Origin: Mycoplana dimorpha
GTDB lineage: Bacteria; Pseudomonadota; Alphaproteobacteria; Rhizobiales; Rhizobiaceae
DNA length: 64,000 nt
Assembly (NCBI RefSeq): GCF_003046475.1
Contig: NZ_PZZZ01000009.1
Location: 1-64,000, forward strand
Direction of reading: 5' to 3'
The position numbers and the translations under genes are program-made. Every line of letters begins with the position of its first letter. The first letter of the stretch is position 1. Of the stretch, positions 39,264 through 49,140 are shown in pieces. The notes beneath the pieces are model-generated. The model did not search any database. It was given only the letters and a program-made list of their open reading frames with translations, and was not told where the DNA came from.

Positions 39264-42173
39264 ATGCCTGAAAGATTGTTGTTTTTTCTGTTAGTTCTCC
39301 CCTTCGCCGGTAGCATCGCAACCGCCCTGTTATGGCGTACGGCCGCCCGTTCCTTGCCCGCCTGGCTCTCTGGCCTGGTCGCACTGGCGACAACGATCCT
39401 CACGGCACTTTATTATCCTTCGGTCACCGCCGGCAAAGTCGTCCGCCACGAAGTCCAGTGGGTCCCCGAGATCGGACTCAACTTCACGCTGCGAATGGAT
39501 GGTTTTGCATGGCTGTTTGCCATGCTGGTGACCGTCATCGGCTTCCTCGTCGTCGTCTACGCCCGCTACTACATCTCCGCGGAAGATCCGATCCCGCGCT
39601 TCTTCGCGTTCCTGCTGGCCTTCATGGGTTCCATGCTGGGCGTGGTCCTGTCCGGCAACCTCATCCTGCTGTCGATCTTCTGGGAACTGACCAGCATCTT
39701 CTCGTTCCTGCTGATCGGCTACTGGTATCACAACGCCAATGCCCGCGACGGCGCGCGCATGGCCCTGACGATCACCGGCACCGGCGGCTTCTGTCTCCTC
39801 GTCGGCGTGATCCTGCTCGGCCACATCGCCGGCAGCTATGACCTGGACGTGGTCCTGTCCGCAGGCGACGTGGTGCGCGCCCATCCGCTCTACCTTCCGA
39901 CGCTGATCCTGATCCTCATCGGCGCGCTGACGAAGAGCGCACAGTTTCCGTTCCATTTCTGGCTGCCCAACGCCATGGCGGCGCCCACGCCCGTATCGGC
40001 CTACCTGCACTCCGCCACGATGGTGAAGGCCGGTGTGTTCCTGCTGGCGCGCCTCTGGCCCACGCTGTCCGGGACCTTCGAATGGTTCTGGCTGCTGGGG
40101 CTTGCCGGCATCACCTCGCTCGTGCTCGGCGCCTATTTCGCGATCTTCCAGCGCGACCTGAAGGGACTGCTCGCCTATTCGACGATCAGCCACCTCGGGC
40201 TGATCGTGACGCTGCTCAGCCTCGGCAGTCCGCTGGCAGCGGTGGCGGCGATCTTCCACATGGTCAACCATGCCACGTTCAAGGCGTCGCTGTTCATGGC
40301 GGCCGGCATCATCGACCACGAGACCGGTACGCGCGACATGCAGAAGCTGAGCGGGCTCTACCGCTTCATGCCCCACACGGCGACGCTGGCGATGGTGGCC
40401 TGCGCCGCAATGGCAGGCGTGCCGCTCTTGAACGGCTTCCTGTCGAAGGAGATGTTCTTTGCCGAAGCCGTCGAGACCCATGCGGATTCGATCCTCGATC
40501 GCGCCCTGCCCTACATCGCGACGATCTACGGCGCCTTCAGCGTCACCTACTCGATCCGCTTCATCCACACGGTCTTCTTCGGCCCGCCACCGTCCGACAT
40601 TCCCAATCCGCACCCGCACGAGCCGCCGCGGTGGATGCGCTTTCCGGTAGAGTTCCTGGTGCTGGCCTGCCTGATCGTCGGCATCGTGCCGAGCATGTCT
40701 ATCGGTCCGTTCCTCAGCACCGCGGTGGTCTCGGTGCTCGGCACCGACATGCCGCAATACAGCCTGGCAGTCTGGCACGGGGTGACGCTCCCGCTCCTGA
40801 TGAGCGTGGTCGCCATGGTCGGCGGCACGATCCTCTATTCCGCCCTGCAGAAATACCTCTCCCATTGCGAGGACGGACCGCCGATCTTTCGGCATCTTCG
40901 CGGGCAGCGCATCTTCGAGCGCATCCTCGTCACCGTGTCGTGGAAGTGGGCGCGGTGGGTGGAAGCCAATCTCGGCACCCGACGGCTGCAGCCGCAGTTG
41001 CGCCTCGTCGCGGGGTTCAGTTTTCTTGCGGCCGCCGTTCCGCTCTATCTCGCCGGCTTCGATGCGAAGCTCCCGCCCTTGGCGCAGGTCGATCCGGCAT
41101 TCGCGATGATCTGGGTCATCGGCATGGTTTCGGCGGTCAGCGCCGCGCTTCTGGCCAAGTATCATCGCGTCGCCGCGCTGGTGCTGCTCGGCGGGTCCGG
41201 CGTCGTCACCTGCATCACCTTCGCCTGGCTGTCGGCACCGGACCTCGCCATTACCCAACTGGTGGTCGAGATCGTCACGACGGTACTGCTGCTGCTCGGA
41301 TTGCGGTGGCTGCCCAAGCGTATCGGCAAGATCGACGAGAGCACCGCCCTCGCCGCCCGCCTGCGCCGCCTGCGCGACTTCGCGCTCGCAGTCATCTGCG
41401 GAGCCGGCATGTCGATCCTCGCCTATGCGGTGATGATGCAGCCGGTGCCCGACACCATCGCCAACTACTTCCTCGACAATGCCTACACGCAGGGCGGCGG
41501 CAAGAACGTGGTCAATGTCATTCTCGTGGACTTCCGCGGCTTCGACACGATGGGTGAAATCACCGTGCTCGGCATCGTCGCGCTCACCGTCTTTGCGCTG
41601 CTGCGCCGTTTCCGGCCGGCGCCGGAAAGCATCGGGACCACCGAGCAGCAGGAGCTCCAGGATGCCTTCGACAAGGCACAGCCTGATCGCAAGCCGGGCG
41701 ACACGGTCAGGGACTACCTGCTGGTCCCCTCGGTCGTCATGCAGTGGATGTTCCCGGTGATCATCACCTTCGCCATCTACCTGTTCCTGCGCGGCCACGA
41801 CCTGCCGGGCGGCGGGTTTGCAGGAGGCATCACCATGGCGATCGCCTTCCTGCTGCAGTATCTCGGCGGCGGCACGCGCTGGGCGGAAGATCGCCTGCGG
41901 ATCCTGCCGCTGCGCTGGATCGCACTGGGGCTGCTCATCGCGGTTGCGACCGGCGTGGGATCCTGGTTCTTCGGCTATCCATTCCTCACGTCCCACTCGC
42001 AATATCTGGAACTGCCGCTGATCGGAAAGATCCCGACCGCATCCGCCCTGCTCTTCGACCTCGGCGTGTTCAGCCTCGTCGTCGGCGCAACCGTGCTGAT
42101 CCTGATCGCGATCGCCCACCAGTCCATCCGCACCTACCGGATCAGGACCGAGCCGAAGCCGGAGGACACATAA
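39264..42173 (+). CDS. mrpA: Mrp-type Na+/H+ antiporter, fused MrpA/MrpB subunit
   Basis: A 969-aa multi-pass subunit, the PhaAB fusion typical of rhizobia. The N-terminal part (about 1-780) is complex I NuoL-like: proton-path Glu in FWELTSIFSFLLIG, Lys in LTKSAQFPFHFWLPNAMAA, and PTPVSAYLHSATMVKAG. The C-terminal 170 residues (FLRGHDLPGGGFAGGITMA) are an MrpB domain. Together with MrpC-G it exchanges Na+ or K+ for H+ at the inner membrane for pH and salt homeostasis. The ribosome binding site is weak. TAATG overlap with mrpC. Confidence 0.94.
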   Translation: MPERLLFFLLVLPFAGSIATALLWRTAARSLPAWLSGLVALATTILTALYYPSVTAGKVVRHEVQWVPEIGLNFTLRMDGFAWLFAMLVTVIGFLVVVYARYYISAEDPIPRFFAFLLAFMGSMLGVVLSGNLILLSIFWELTSIFSFLLIGYWYHNANARDGARMALTITGTGGFCLLVGVILLGHIAGSYDLDVVLSAGDVVRAHPLYLPTLILILIGALTKSAQFPFHFWLPNAMAAPTPVSAYLHSATMVKAGVFLLARLWPTLSGTFEWFWLLGLAGITSLVLGAYFAIFQRDLKGLLAYSTISHLGLIVTLLSLGSPLAAVAAIFHMVNHATFKASLFMAAGIIDHETGTRDMQKLSGLYRFMPHTATLAMVACAAMAGVPLLNGFLSKEMFFAEAVETHADSILDRALPYIATIYGAFSVTYSIRFIHTVFFGPPPSDIPNPHPHEPPRWMRFPVEFLVLACLIVGIVPSMSIGPFLSTAVVSVLGTDMPQYSLAVWHGVTLPLLMSVVAMVGGTILYSALQKYLSHCEDGPPIFRHLRGQRIFERILVTVSWKWARWVEANLGTRRLQPQLRLVAGFSFLAAAVPLYLAGFDAKLPPLAQVDPAFAMIWVIGMVSAVSAALLAKYHRVAALVLLGGSGVVTCITFAWLSAPDLAITQLVVEIVTTVLLLLGLRWLPKRIGKIDESTALAARLRRLRDFALAVICGAGMSILAYAVMMQPVPDTIANYFLDNAYTQGGGKNVVNVILVDFRGFDTMGEITVLGIVALTVFALLRRFRPAPESIGTTEQQELQDAFDKAQPDRKPGDTVRDYLLVPSVVMQWMFPVIITFAIYLFLRGHDLPGGGFAGGITMAIAFLLQYLGGGTRWAEDRLRILPLRWIALGLLIAVATGVGSWFFGYPFLTSHSQYLELPLIGKIPTASALLFDLGVFSLVVGATVLILIAIAHQSIRTYRIRTEPKPEDT

Positions 42174-42511
42174 TGGAACTCGTTCTTTCGCTTGGGATCG
42201 GCATCATGACCGGATCGGGCGTATGGCTGATCCTGCGGCCGCGCACCTATCAGGTCATCGTCGGGCTCTCGCTTCTTTCCTATGCGGTGAACCTCTTCAT
42301 CTTCGGGGTCGGCGGTCTGAAGGTCAACGCACCCGCCATCCTGGCGGACGGGTCCAAGACTGCCGCGCTGGCCGATCCGGTTCCGCAGGCGCTGGTGCTG
42401 ACCGCAATCGTGATCGGCTTTGCCACCACCGCACTCTTCCTCGTCGTGCTGCTCGCGGCGCGCGGGCTGACCGGGACGGACCATGTCGACGGCCGGGAGC
42501 AGTCGCAATGA
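42173..42511 (+). CDS. mrpC: Mrp antiporter subunit C
   Basis: A 112-aa NuoK-like membrane subunit with three helices; IGIMTGSGVWLILRPRTYQ and GLSLLSYAVNLFIF are typical of MrpC, and ALVLTAIVIGFATTALFLV of the third helix. Overlaps both neighbours (TAATG with mrpA, ATGA with mrpD). Confidence 0.93.
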   Translation: MELVLSLGIGIMTGSGVWLILRPRTYQVIVGLSLLSYAVNLFIFGVGGLKVNAPAILADGSKTAALADPVPQALVLTAIVIGFATTALFLVVLLAARGLTGTDHVDGREQSQ

Positions 42512-44148
42512 GCTTCGGGCAGCATCTCATCATTGCCCCGATTCTGGTTCCGCTGGTCACGGGAGCCCTGCTGCTGCTGATCGACGAACGCCGGCGGTCC
42601 CAGAAGGCGATGATCGGCCTCGCCTCCACCATCATCCTGCTCGTCGTTGCGGTCGCGCTCTTCCGCTTTGCCGACGGCATCGACGGTCCGGAAACAGCCC
42701 GTCAAGGCGTCTATCTTCTCGGCAACTGGGCCGCTCCCTTCGGCATCGTGCTGGTGGTCGACCGGCTTTCCGCACTCATGCTGGTCCTGACGGCGACCCT
42801 CGGGTTGCCGGCGCTGATCTTCGCGCTTGCCCGCTGGCACACGGCCGGCTCGCACTTCCATAGCCTGTTCCAGTTCCTGCTGATGGGGCTGAACGGGGCG
42901 TTCCTGACGGGCGACCTGTTCAATCTCTTCGTCTTCTTCGAGGTGCTGCTGGCAGCCTCGTACGGCCTGCTGCTGCACGGGTCGGGGCTTTTGCGCGTCA
43001 AGGCCGGATTGCACTACATCGCCGTCAATCTCGCCGCCGCCCTGCTTTTTCTGATCGGCGTCAGCCTCATCTACGGCGTCACCGGTACCCTGAACATGGC
43101 CGACCTCGCCGAGCGCGTGGCAAGCGTCGAACCCCAGAAGCGAATGCTACTTGAAGCCGGTGCCGGCATTCTCGGAGTGGCCTTCCTGATCAAGGCCGGC
43201 ATGTGGCCGCTGAACTTCTGGCTGCCGCCGGCATATACCGCGGCCGCAGCGCCGGTCGCCGGCATTTTCGCGATCCTGACCAAGGTCGGCATTTACGTCG
43301 TGCTCCGGCTATCGCTGCTGGTGTTCGGCGAAGGCACGTCGACCTCGTCGGGCTTCGGACTGCAGGTGCTTCTGGTTGGGGGCATGGCGACGATCACCTT
43401 CGGCGCCATCGGCGTGCTCGCCTCGCAGGCACTCGGCCGGCTCGCTGGTTTCTCGGTGCTGGTCTCCTCCGGCACGTTGCTGATGGCCATCGGCCTCGGC
43501 AGCGGCGCGATCACGACCGGGGCGCTGTTCTATCTTGCGAGCTCGACGCTGACGATCAGCGCCTTCTTCATGCTGATCGAACTCGTCGAGCGCGGACAGG
43601 ACGCCGGCGCGAGCGTGCTGGCCGTGACGATGGAAGTCTACGGCGATGCGGATGAGGACGAACCGGAGCAAGGCGGTGAGGGCGTGGCCCTGCCCGGCAC
43701 CATGGCGGTGCTCGGCATCTGCTTTGCCGCCTGCGGCATCCTGCTCGCCGGGCTTCCGCCGCTCTCCGGCTTCGTGGCCAAGTTCGCCATGCTGTCGGCC
43801 ATGCTCGAGCCCACCGGCAGCGGCAGCGCAGCCGTCGTGCCGGCCATCATGTGGCTGGTCGTTTTCCTCATCATCCTGTCGGGGCTTTCGGCGCTGATCG
43901 CGATGACACGCTCCGGCATCCGCACCTTCTGGGCATCGATGGAAGGAACCAAGCCCCGCGTGCTCGTGATCGAGGTGGCGCCCGTCCTGCTGCTGCTGCT
44001 GGCAACCCTGCTCCTGACGGTGCAGGCCGGCCCGGCCATGCGCTACATGGACGCGACGGCGCGCGCACTGAGCGCACCCCACCAGTATATCGACGCCGTG
44101 AGAAATGCCCGCCAGGTCGGGCCCGCCAGCGCGGAGGTCCAGCAATGA
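42508..44148 (+). CDS. mrpD: Mrp antiporter subunit D
   Basis: A 546-aa NuoM/N-like subunit with about 14 helices. Conserved Glu in FVFFEVLLAASYGLLLHG and Lys in LIKAGMWPLNFWLPPAYTAA form the proton path. An acidic loop around EVYGDADEDEPEQGGEG (about residue 377) interrupts the helices, a feature of the proteobacterial group-2 forms. ATGA overlap with mrpE. Confidence 0.93.
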   Translation: MSFGQHLIIAPILVPLVTGALLLLIDERRRSQKAMIGLASTIILLVVAVALFRFADGIDGPETARQGVYLLGNWAAPFGIVLVVDRLSALMLVLTATLGLPALIFALARWHTAGSHFHSLFQFLLMGLNGAFLTGDLFNLFVFFEVLLAASYGLLLHGSGLLRVKAGLHYIAVNLAAALLFLIGVSLIYGVTGTLNMADLAERVASVEPQKRMLLEAGAGILGVAFLIKAGMWPLNFWLPPAYTAAAAPVAGIFAILTKVGIYVVLRLSLLVFGEGTSTSSGFGLQVLLVGGMATITFGAIGVLASQALGRLAGFSVLVSSGTLLMAIGLGSGAITTGALFYLASSTLTISAFFMLIELVERGQDAGASVLAVTMEVYGDADEDEPEQGGEGVALPGTMAVLGICFAACGILLAGLPPLSGFVAKFAMLSAMLEPTGSGSAAVVPAIMWLVVFLIILSGLSALIAMTRSGIRTFWASMEGTKPRVLVIEVAPVLLLLLATLLLTVQAGPAMRYMDATARALSAPHQYIDAVRNARQVGPASAEVQQ

Positions 44149-44627
44149 GCGTTCTGCCCTACCCGCTGCTGGCGCTGTCGCTGCTGTTGATGTGGCTGAT
44201 CCTCAACAGTTTCTCGGTCGGCCATCTCCTCCTCGGCAGCGCCATCGCGGTCTTCGCATCCTGGTCGATGGCGGCCCTGCGGCCGAGCAAGCCGCGCATC
44301 CGCCGCTGGGACCTTCTCGCGCGGCTGCTCGTGATCGTGCTCTACGACATCATCCAGTCGAACATCGCCGTTGTCCGGCTCATCCTCACCGGCCGGCGGC
44401 CCGGGCACCACTCCGCGTTTCTCGCGGTCCCCCTCGAGTTGAAGGATCCGACCGGACTGGCGCTACTTGCGGTGATCATCACGAGCACGCCCGGTACCGC
44501 CTGGATCGAATACAACTCTTCCGAGGGAACGCTGCTGATGCACATTCTCGACGTCATGGACGAGACCGAATGGATCGACATCGTCAAGAACCGCTATGAA
44601 AGGCTGTTGAGGGAGATCTTCGAATGA
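44145..44627 (+). CDS. mrpE: Mrp antiporter subunit E
   Basis: A 160-aa subunit: two N-terminal helices and a cytoplasmic domain; VVLYDIIQSNIAVVRLIL-like segment and ITSTPGTAWIEYNSSEGTLL match MrpE. Overlaps mrpF by 4 bp. Confidence 0.93.
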   Translation: MSVLPYPLLALSLLLMWLILNSFSVGHLLLGSAIAVFASWSMAALRPSKPRIRRWDLLARLLVIVLYDIIQSNIAVVRLILTGRRPGHHSAFLAVPLELKDPTGLALLAVIITSTPGTAWIEYNSSEGTLLMHILDVMDETEWIDIVKNRYERLLREIFE

Positions 44628-44905
44628 GCGCAACGATCCTCTACTGGTCGCTGACCTGCGCCCAGGTGATGCTCTCGATCGCCATGGCGCTCGCCATGCT
44701 CCGCATGGTGTTCGGGCCCCGGGCGCAGGATCGCGTACTCGGACTCGATGCCCTCTACCTCAATTCAATGCTCCTGCTGCTGGTGTTCGGCATCGGCAGC
44801 GGGCGGACGATCTATTTTGAGGCAGCATTGATCATCGGCCTGCTCGGCTTCGTATCGACGGTGGCCCTGGCGAAGTTCCTCATGCGTGGCGAGGTGATCG
44901 AATGA
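44624..44905 (+). CDS. mrpF: Mrp antiporter subunit F
   Basis: A 93-aa three-helix subunit; RMVFGPRAQDRVLGLDALYL contains the conserved Asp-containing loop of MrpF. Overlaps mrpG by 4 bp. Confidence 0.93.
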   Translation: MSATILYWSLTCAQVMLSIAMALAMLRMVFGPRAQDRVLGLDALYLNSMLLLLVFGIGSGRTIYFEAALIIGLLGFVSTVALAKFLMRGEVIE

Positions 44906-45285
44906 GCCATGCTGCGGACCTGCCCCTGTGGGCGGCCATCGCCGTTTCGGCCTTTCTCCTGCTCGGCTCCGGGCTGGCACTGATTGGCATGATTGGCTTC
45001 ACGCGCCTGCCGAGCTTCTACCAGCGCCTGCATGCGCCGACGCTCGGCACCAGTTGGGGAACCGGCGGCGTGGTGATGGCCTCGATGATCTACTTTTCCG
45101 TCGTCGGCGGGCGGCCGGTTTTTCACGAACTGCTGGTCGGCATATTCGTGACAGTCACGACGCCGGTCACCCTCATGCTGCTCGCCCAGGCCGCACTTCA
45201 CCGTGACCGCGCCGAGGGCGACCCGACCGTTCCGGGCTCGATCGCCGCCGACACCGAGGCCGCACGGGATGACGCCAAGACCTAG
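44902..45285 (+). CDS. mrpG: Mrp antiporter subunit G
   Basis: A 127-aa three-helix MrpG; GMIGFTRLPSFYQRLHAPTL followed by TSWGTGGVVMAS is the family signature. Last gene of the operon. Its TAG stop overlaps the stop of a convergent LysR gene within a CTAG palindrome. Confidence 0.93.
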   Translation: MSHAADLPLWAAIAVSAFLLLGSGLALIGMIGFTRLPSFYQRLHAPTLGTSWGTGGVVMASMIYFSVVGGRPVFHELLVGIFVTVTTPVTLMLLAQAALHRDRAEGDPTVPGSIAADTEAARDDAKT

Positions 45286-46253
45286 GGACCCCGCTGGGCG
45301 TTTTCCAACTGGTTGACCGCCGGCATGTTGACCGTCCTGTCGTCCAGCTCGCGCAGAAAGCTCGGCATATTCGAACGGACGGTATCGAACAGGAAATCGA
45401 TCACCATGCGCACCCTGGGCAGGCTGCGCAGGTCGTGGTGGCAGACCAGCCAATAGCTGCGGCGCAGCTCGATCTCGTCGGCGAGCACGATCTCCAGTTC
45501 CGGATACTGCTTGGCGATGAAGTGCGGCAGGATGCCGAGACCGAGATCGTTGCGCGTTGCCGTCAGCTGGGCGAAGATGCTGGAGCTTTGGAAGCGCGCC
45601 TTGATGCCGCGGTGTACGTCACCGAGATAATCAAGGCCCGGCGCGAAGATCATGTCCTCGATGTAGCCGATGAAAGGGTGCTGCAGCAGCTCGTCGCGGC
45701 TGCGCACCGGCCCATGCCGTTCGAGATAGCGCCGCGAGCCGTAGATGTGCAGGCTGTAGTCGGCGATCTTCTCACAATCGTACGGCCCGGCCTTCGGCGG
45801 GTCGAGCGACACGGCAAGATCGGCCTCCTTGCGCGACAGCGACATGATCTGCTGGATCGTCACCAGTTCCAGCGCCAGGTTCGGATAGGCGGCGGCGAAG
45901 TCGCCGAGCCGGTGGGTCAGGAAGAAATTCGCAAAACCCTCCGGCGCACTCATTCGGATGACGCCGCGTTGGGCCGTGGCGCCCCCCGAGATCTCCGCCT
46001 GCAGCCGTTCTGCCTCGGCCTCGATCTTCTCCGCCGTCTCGATGAACCGCTGGCCGACTGCCGTCAGCACGTAGCCGCGCGGATTGCGCTCGAAAAGCTT
46101 CACCTGGAGCGCGAATTCGAGGCGGTCGATGCGGCGCGACACCGTGGCGTGGCTCGTCCGCAAATGCCGGGCTGCAGTCGACAGCTGCCCCGTCCTGGCG
46201 ACGGCCAGGAAGTACATCAGGTCGTCCCAGGTAAAGTGCGGATTCGTGCTCAC
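45282..46253 (-). CDS. LysR-family regulator of the divergent ABC importer
   Basis: A 323-aa LysR protein: HTH at about residues 10-65 (GQLSTAARHLRTSHATVSRR), effector domain about 93-300. Start GTG 46253 has AAGGAG 5 bp upstream; an in-frame TTG at 46271 lies inside a palindrome and is less likely. It is divergent from an ABC solute-binding gene, the classic arrangement for autoregulation and control of the importer. Confidence 0.88.
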   Translation of the reverse strand: MSTNPHFTWDDLMYFLAVARTGQLSTAARHLRTSHATVSRRIDRLEFALQVKLFERNPRGYVLTAVGQRFIETAEKIEAEAERLQAEISGGATAQRGVIRMSAPEGFANFFLTHRLGDFAAAYPNLALELVTIQQIMSLSRKEADLAVSLDPPKAGPYDCEKIADYSLHIYGSRRYLERHGPVRSRDELLQHPFIGYIEDMIFAPGLDYLGDVHRGIKARFQSSSIFAQLTATRNDLGLGILPHFIAKQYPELEIVLADEIELRRSYWLVCHHDLRSLPRVRMVIDFLFDTVRSNMPSFLRELDDRTVNMPAVNQLENAQRGP

Positions 46254-46262
46254 GAGGCTCCT

Positions 46263-46282
46263 TCTGTTCAAAAATGAACAGA
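46263..46282. promoter_or_regulatory. Palindrome TCTGTTCA-AAAA-TGAACAGA, candidate LysR operator
   Basis: An 8-bp perfect inverted repeat with a 4-bp spacer, 9 bp before the LysR start. The half-site TGAACAGA recurs at 46382-46389, 34 bp before the solute-binding gene. Positions suit autorepression and target activation. Confidence 0.6.
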
Positions 46283-46423
46283 CCCTGTTTGGAATTAGTT
46301 TGGCCCAGCCCTTGCGTCAATCACCCTTTTTGGGAAACTTGGCAGGAATGGCCGCAACCTTGGGGAGGATCGGCCAATTTTTGAACAGATCTGCACTTCT
46401 GTTATCTCTGGGAGGAGAAAGAC

Positions 46424-47632
46424 ATGCGTAACCGCCTCATTGCGTCCACGGCGATCCTGCTGGCCGCCAGCACCGCGACCTATGCCGCCGACGTTTCCGA
46501 CGGGAAGGTCAAGATCGGCATTCTCAACGACCAGTCGGGCGTCTATGCCGACTTCGGCGGCAAGTGGTCCTACGAGGCCGCGAAGATGGCCGTCGAGGAC
46601 TACGGCGGCAAGGCTGCCGGCGCGCCGGTCGAGGTCGTCACCGCCGACCACCAGAACAAGGCCGACATCGCCTCCAACATCGCCCGCCAGTGGTACGACA
46701 CCGAGCAGGTCGACAGCATCATGGAACTGACCTCCTCGTCGGTCGGACTGGCGGTGCAGGCGCTGTCGAAGGAAAAGAAGAAGATCACCATCAACACCGG
46801 TGCGGCGACGACCGAGCTCACCGGCAAGCAGTGCAGCCCCTACGGCTTCCACTGGGCCTACGACACCCACTCGCTCGCCGTCGGCACCGGCGGCGCGCTC
46901 GTCAAGCAGGGCGGCGACAGCTGGTTCTTCCTGACGGCCGACTACGCCTTCGGCTATTCGCTCGAGGAGAACACCTCCAACTTCGTCAAGGAGAACGGCG
47001 GCACGGTCGCGGGTTCGGTCCGCCACCCGCTCGCAACGACCGACTATTCTTCGTTCCTGCTCCAGGCCCAGTCCTCCGGCGCCAAGGTGATCGGCCTCGC
47101 CAATGCCGGCCTCGACACCTCCAACGCCATCAAGCAGGCGGCCGAATTCGGCATCGTGGCCGGCGGCCAGCGCCTCGCCGCGCTTCTGTTCACGCTCGCC
47201 GAAGTGCACGGCCTCGGCGTCGAAGCCGCACAGGGCCTGACGCTGACGGAAGGCTTCTACTGGAACCGCAACGAGGAGTCGGCCAAGTTCGGCAAGCGCT
47301 TCTTCGAGCGCACCGGCCGCATGCCGAACATGGTGCAGGCCGGCACCTACTCGGCCGTCACCCAGTACCTGAAGGCGATCGACAAGGCCGGCACCGACGA
47401 TGCCGACGCGGTCTCGAAGGCGCTGCACGAGATGCCGGTCAGCGACGTCTTCGCCGAGAACGGCACGGTCGCTGCGAACGGCCGTATGATCCACGACATG
47501 TATCTTCTGGAAGTGAAGAAGCCGGGCGAAAGCGATGTCGCCTGGGACTACTTCAAGGTGCTGGCAACCATTCCGGGCAAGGACGCCTTCATCGATCCTG
47601 CCAAGAGCGGTTGCGATCTGGTGACGCAGTAA
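46424..47632 (+). CDS. ABC transporter substrate-binding protein, branched-chain amino acid type
   Basis: A 402-aa periplasmic protein with a signal peptide about residues 1-21 (MRNRLIASTAILLAASTATY, then AA). Mature start VSDGKVKIGILNDQSGVYAD is typical of the type I Liv/urea/amide-binding family; TADHQNKADIASNIARQWYD and LTLTEGFYWNRNEES are also group-specific. GGGAGGAGAAAGAC precedes the ATG. First gene of a six-gene set with ATPases, permeases, and two dehydrogenases, suggesting an alcohol, acid or related carbon source rather than leucine itself. Confidence 0.9.
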   Translation: MRNRLIASTAILLAASTATYAADVSDGKVKIGILNDQSGVYADFGGKWSYEAAKMAVEDYGGKAAGAPVEVVTADHQNKADIASNIARQWYDTEQVDSIMELTSSSVGLAVQALSKEKKKITINTGAATTELTGKQCSPYGFHWAYDTHSLAVGTGGALVKQGGDSWFFLTADYAFGYSLEENTSNFVKENGGTVAGSVRHPLATTDYSSFLLQAQSSGAKVIGLANAGLDTSNAIKQAAEFGIVAGGQRLAALLFTLAEVHGLGVEAAQGLTLTEGFYWNRNEESAKFGKRFFERTGRMPNMVQAGTYSAVTQYLKAIDKAGTDDADAVSKALHEMPVSDVFAENGTVAANGRMIHDMYLLEVKKPGESDVAWDYFKVLATIPGKDAFIDPAKSGCDLVTQ

Positions 47633-47647
47633 GTCCCGGAAACAGCC

Positions 47648-48430
47648 ATGGCGATGTCTGAACGACAGGCGCAGCCGGAGCCGCGGGTGGTCTTGACCGC
47701 CCGCGGCCTCCGCCGCGATTTCGGCGGCTTCACCGCGGTGAAGAACGTCGACCTCGACGTCCATCATGCCCGCGTCCACGCCCTGATCGGGCCGAACGGC
47801 GCAGGCAAGACGACCGTGTTCAATCTCCTTACAAAATTCCTGCAGCCGACGGACGGCACGATCAACCTGCTCGGAACCGACATCACCCGGACGCCGCCGG
47901 ACAGGGTGGCGCGCATGGGGCTGGTCCGCTCCTTCCAGATCTCCGCGGTGTTCCCGTACCTGACGGTGCTCGACAACGTGCGCGTGGCGCTGCAGCGCCC
48001 CAACAATCTGGCCACCCAGTTCTGGCGGCCGATGTCGTCGCTGAACCGCCTGAACGCGCGCGCCGACGAACTGATCGCGATGGTCGGGCTGGAAAAATGG
48101 CGCAACGACACTGCCGCCGACCTTTCCTACGGCCGCAAGCGCGCACTCGAGATCGCCACCACGCTGGCGCTCGATCCCAAGGTGCTGCTGCTCGACGAGC
48201 CGATGGCCGGCATGGGTCAGGAGGACGTCGGCGTGATCGCCAATCTCATCACCGATCTTGCGAAGGATCGCGCCATCCTGATGGTCGAGCACAACCTCAA
48301 GGTCGTCGCCAACATCTGCCACCACGTCACCGTGCTGCAGCGCGGCGAGATCCTCGCCGAAGGCGACTACGCGACCGTCAGCCGGAACGAGCAGGTCCGC
48401 GTCGCCTACATGGGGACGGAGGAGGCCTGA
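47648..48430 (+). CDS. ABC transporter ATPase, LivG-like
   Basis: A 260-aa ATPase: Walker A GPNGAGKTTVFN, signature DLSYGRKRALEIA, Walker B VLLLDEPMAGMGQED, H-loop LMVEHNLKVVANI. The LSYGxxR-type signature is characteristic of LivG. One base separates its stop from the next gene. Confidence 0.92.
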   Translation: MAMSERQAQPEPRVVLTARGLRRDFGGFTAVKNVDLDVHHARVHALIGPNGAGKTTVFNLLTKFLQPTDGTINLLGTDITRTPPDRVARMGLVRSFQISAVFPYLTVLDNVRVALQRPNNLATQFWRPMSSLNRLNARADELIAMVGLEKWRNDTAADLSYGRKRALEIATTLALDPKVLLLDEPMAGMGQEDVGVIANLITDLAKDRAILMVEHNLKVVANICHHVTVLQRGEILAEGDYATVSRNEQVRVAYMGTEEA

Positions 48431-48431
48431 G

Positions 48432-49133
48432 ATGAAACCGATGCTTCAGGTCAAGAACCTCAACACCTGGTATGGCGAGAGCCACGTCCTGCACGGCGTC
48501 GACATGACCGTCGGCGAAGGCGAGACGGTCACCATCCTCGGCCGCAACGGCGTCGGCAAGACGACGACGCTGCGCACGATCGTCGGCATCCTGCGCGAGC
48601 GCAAGGGCCAGATCCTGTTCGACGGCCGCGACATGATGACCGTGCCGCTGCACAGGACGGCGCATGCCGGCATCGGCTTCGTGCCGGAGGAGCGCGGCAT
48701 CTTCGCCACCCTGACGGTGGAAGAAAACCTCATGCTGCCGCCGGTGGTCGCCAGGGGCGGCATGTCGCTCGACGAGATCTACGAGTTGTTCCCGAACCTT
48801 CTCGAGCGCCGCACCAGCCCGGGCACCAAGCTCTCCGGCGGCGAGCAGCAGATGCTGGCGATGGCCCGCATCCTGCGCACCGGCGTCAAGATGCTGCTGC
48901 TCGACGAGCCGACCGAGGGCCTCGCCCCGGTCATCGTGCAGCGCATCGGCGAGGTTTTGAAGAAACTGAAGGAACGCGGCATGACCGTGTTGCTGGTCGA
49001 GCAGAATTTTCGCTTCGCCAGCAAGATCGCCGACCGTTTCTATCTCATGGACCACGGCCAGATGGTAGCGGACTTCCCTGTCGCGGAGCTGCCGAACCAA
49101 ATGCCGATGCTCCACAAGGTGCTGGGGGTCTGA
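48432..49133 (+). CDS. ABC transporter ATPase, LivF-like
   Basis: A 233-aa second ATPase: Walker A GRNGVGKTTTLR, FVPEERGIFATLTVEENL, signature LSGGEQQMLA, Walker B MLLLDEPTEGLAP. Short length and PEER(G)IF segment are typical of LivF. Confidence 0.92.
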   Translation: MKPMLQVKNLNTWYGESHVLHGVDMTVGEGETVTILGRNGVGKTTTLRTIVGILRERKGQILFDGRDMMTVPLHRTAHAGIGFVPEERGIFATLTVEENLMLPPVVARGGMSLDEIYELFPNLLERRTSPGTKLSGGEQQMLAMARILRTGVKMLLLDEPTEGLAPVIVQRIGEVLKKLKERGMTVLLVEQNFRFASKIADRFYLMDHGQMVADFPVAELPNQMPMLHKVLGV

Positions 49134-49140
49134 CCGCGCC

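Noticed and set aside
39330-42119. A 929-codon frame antisense to mrpA
   Set aside because: No recognisable family, Asp/His/Gln-rich shadow of a hydrophobic gene.
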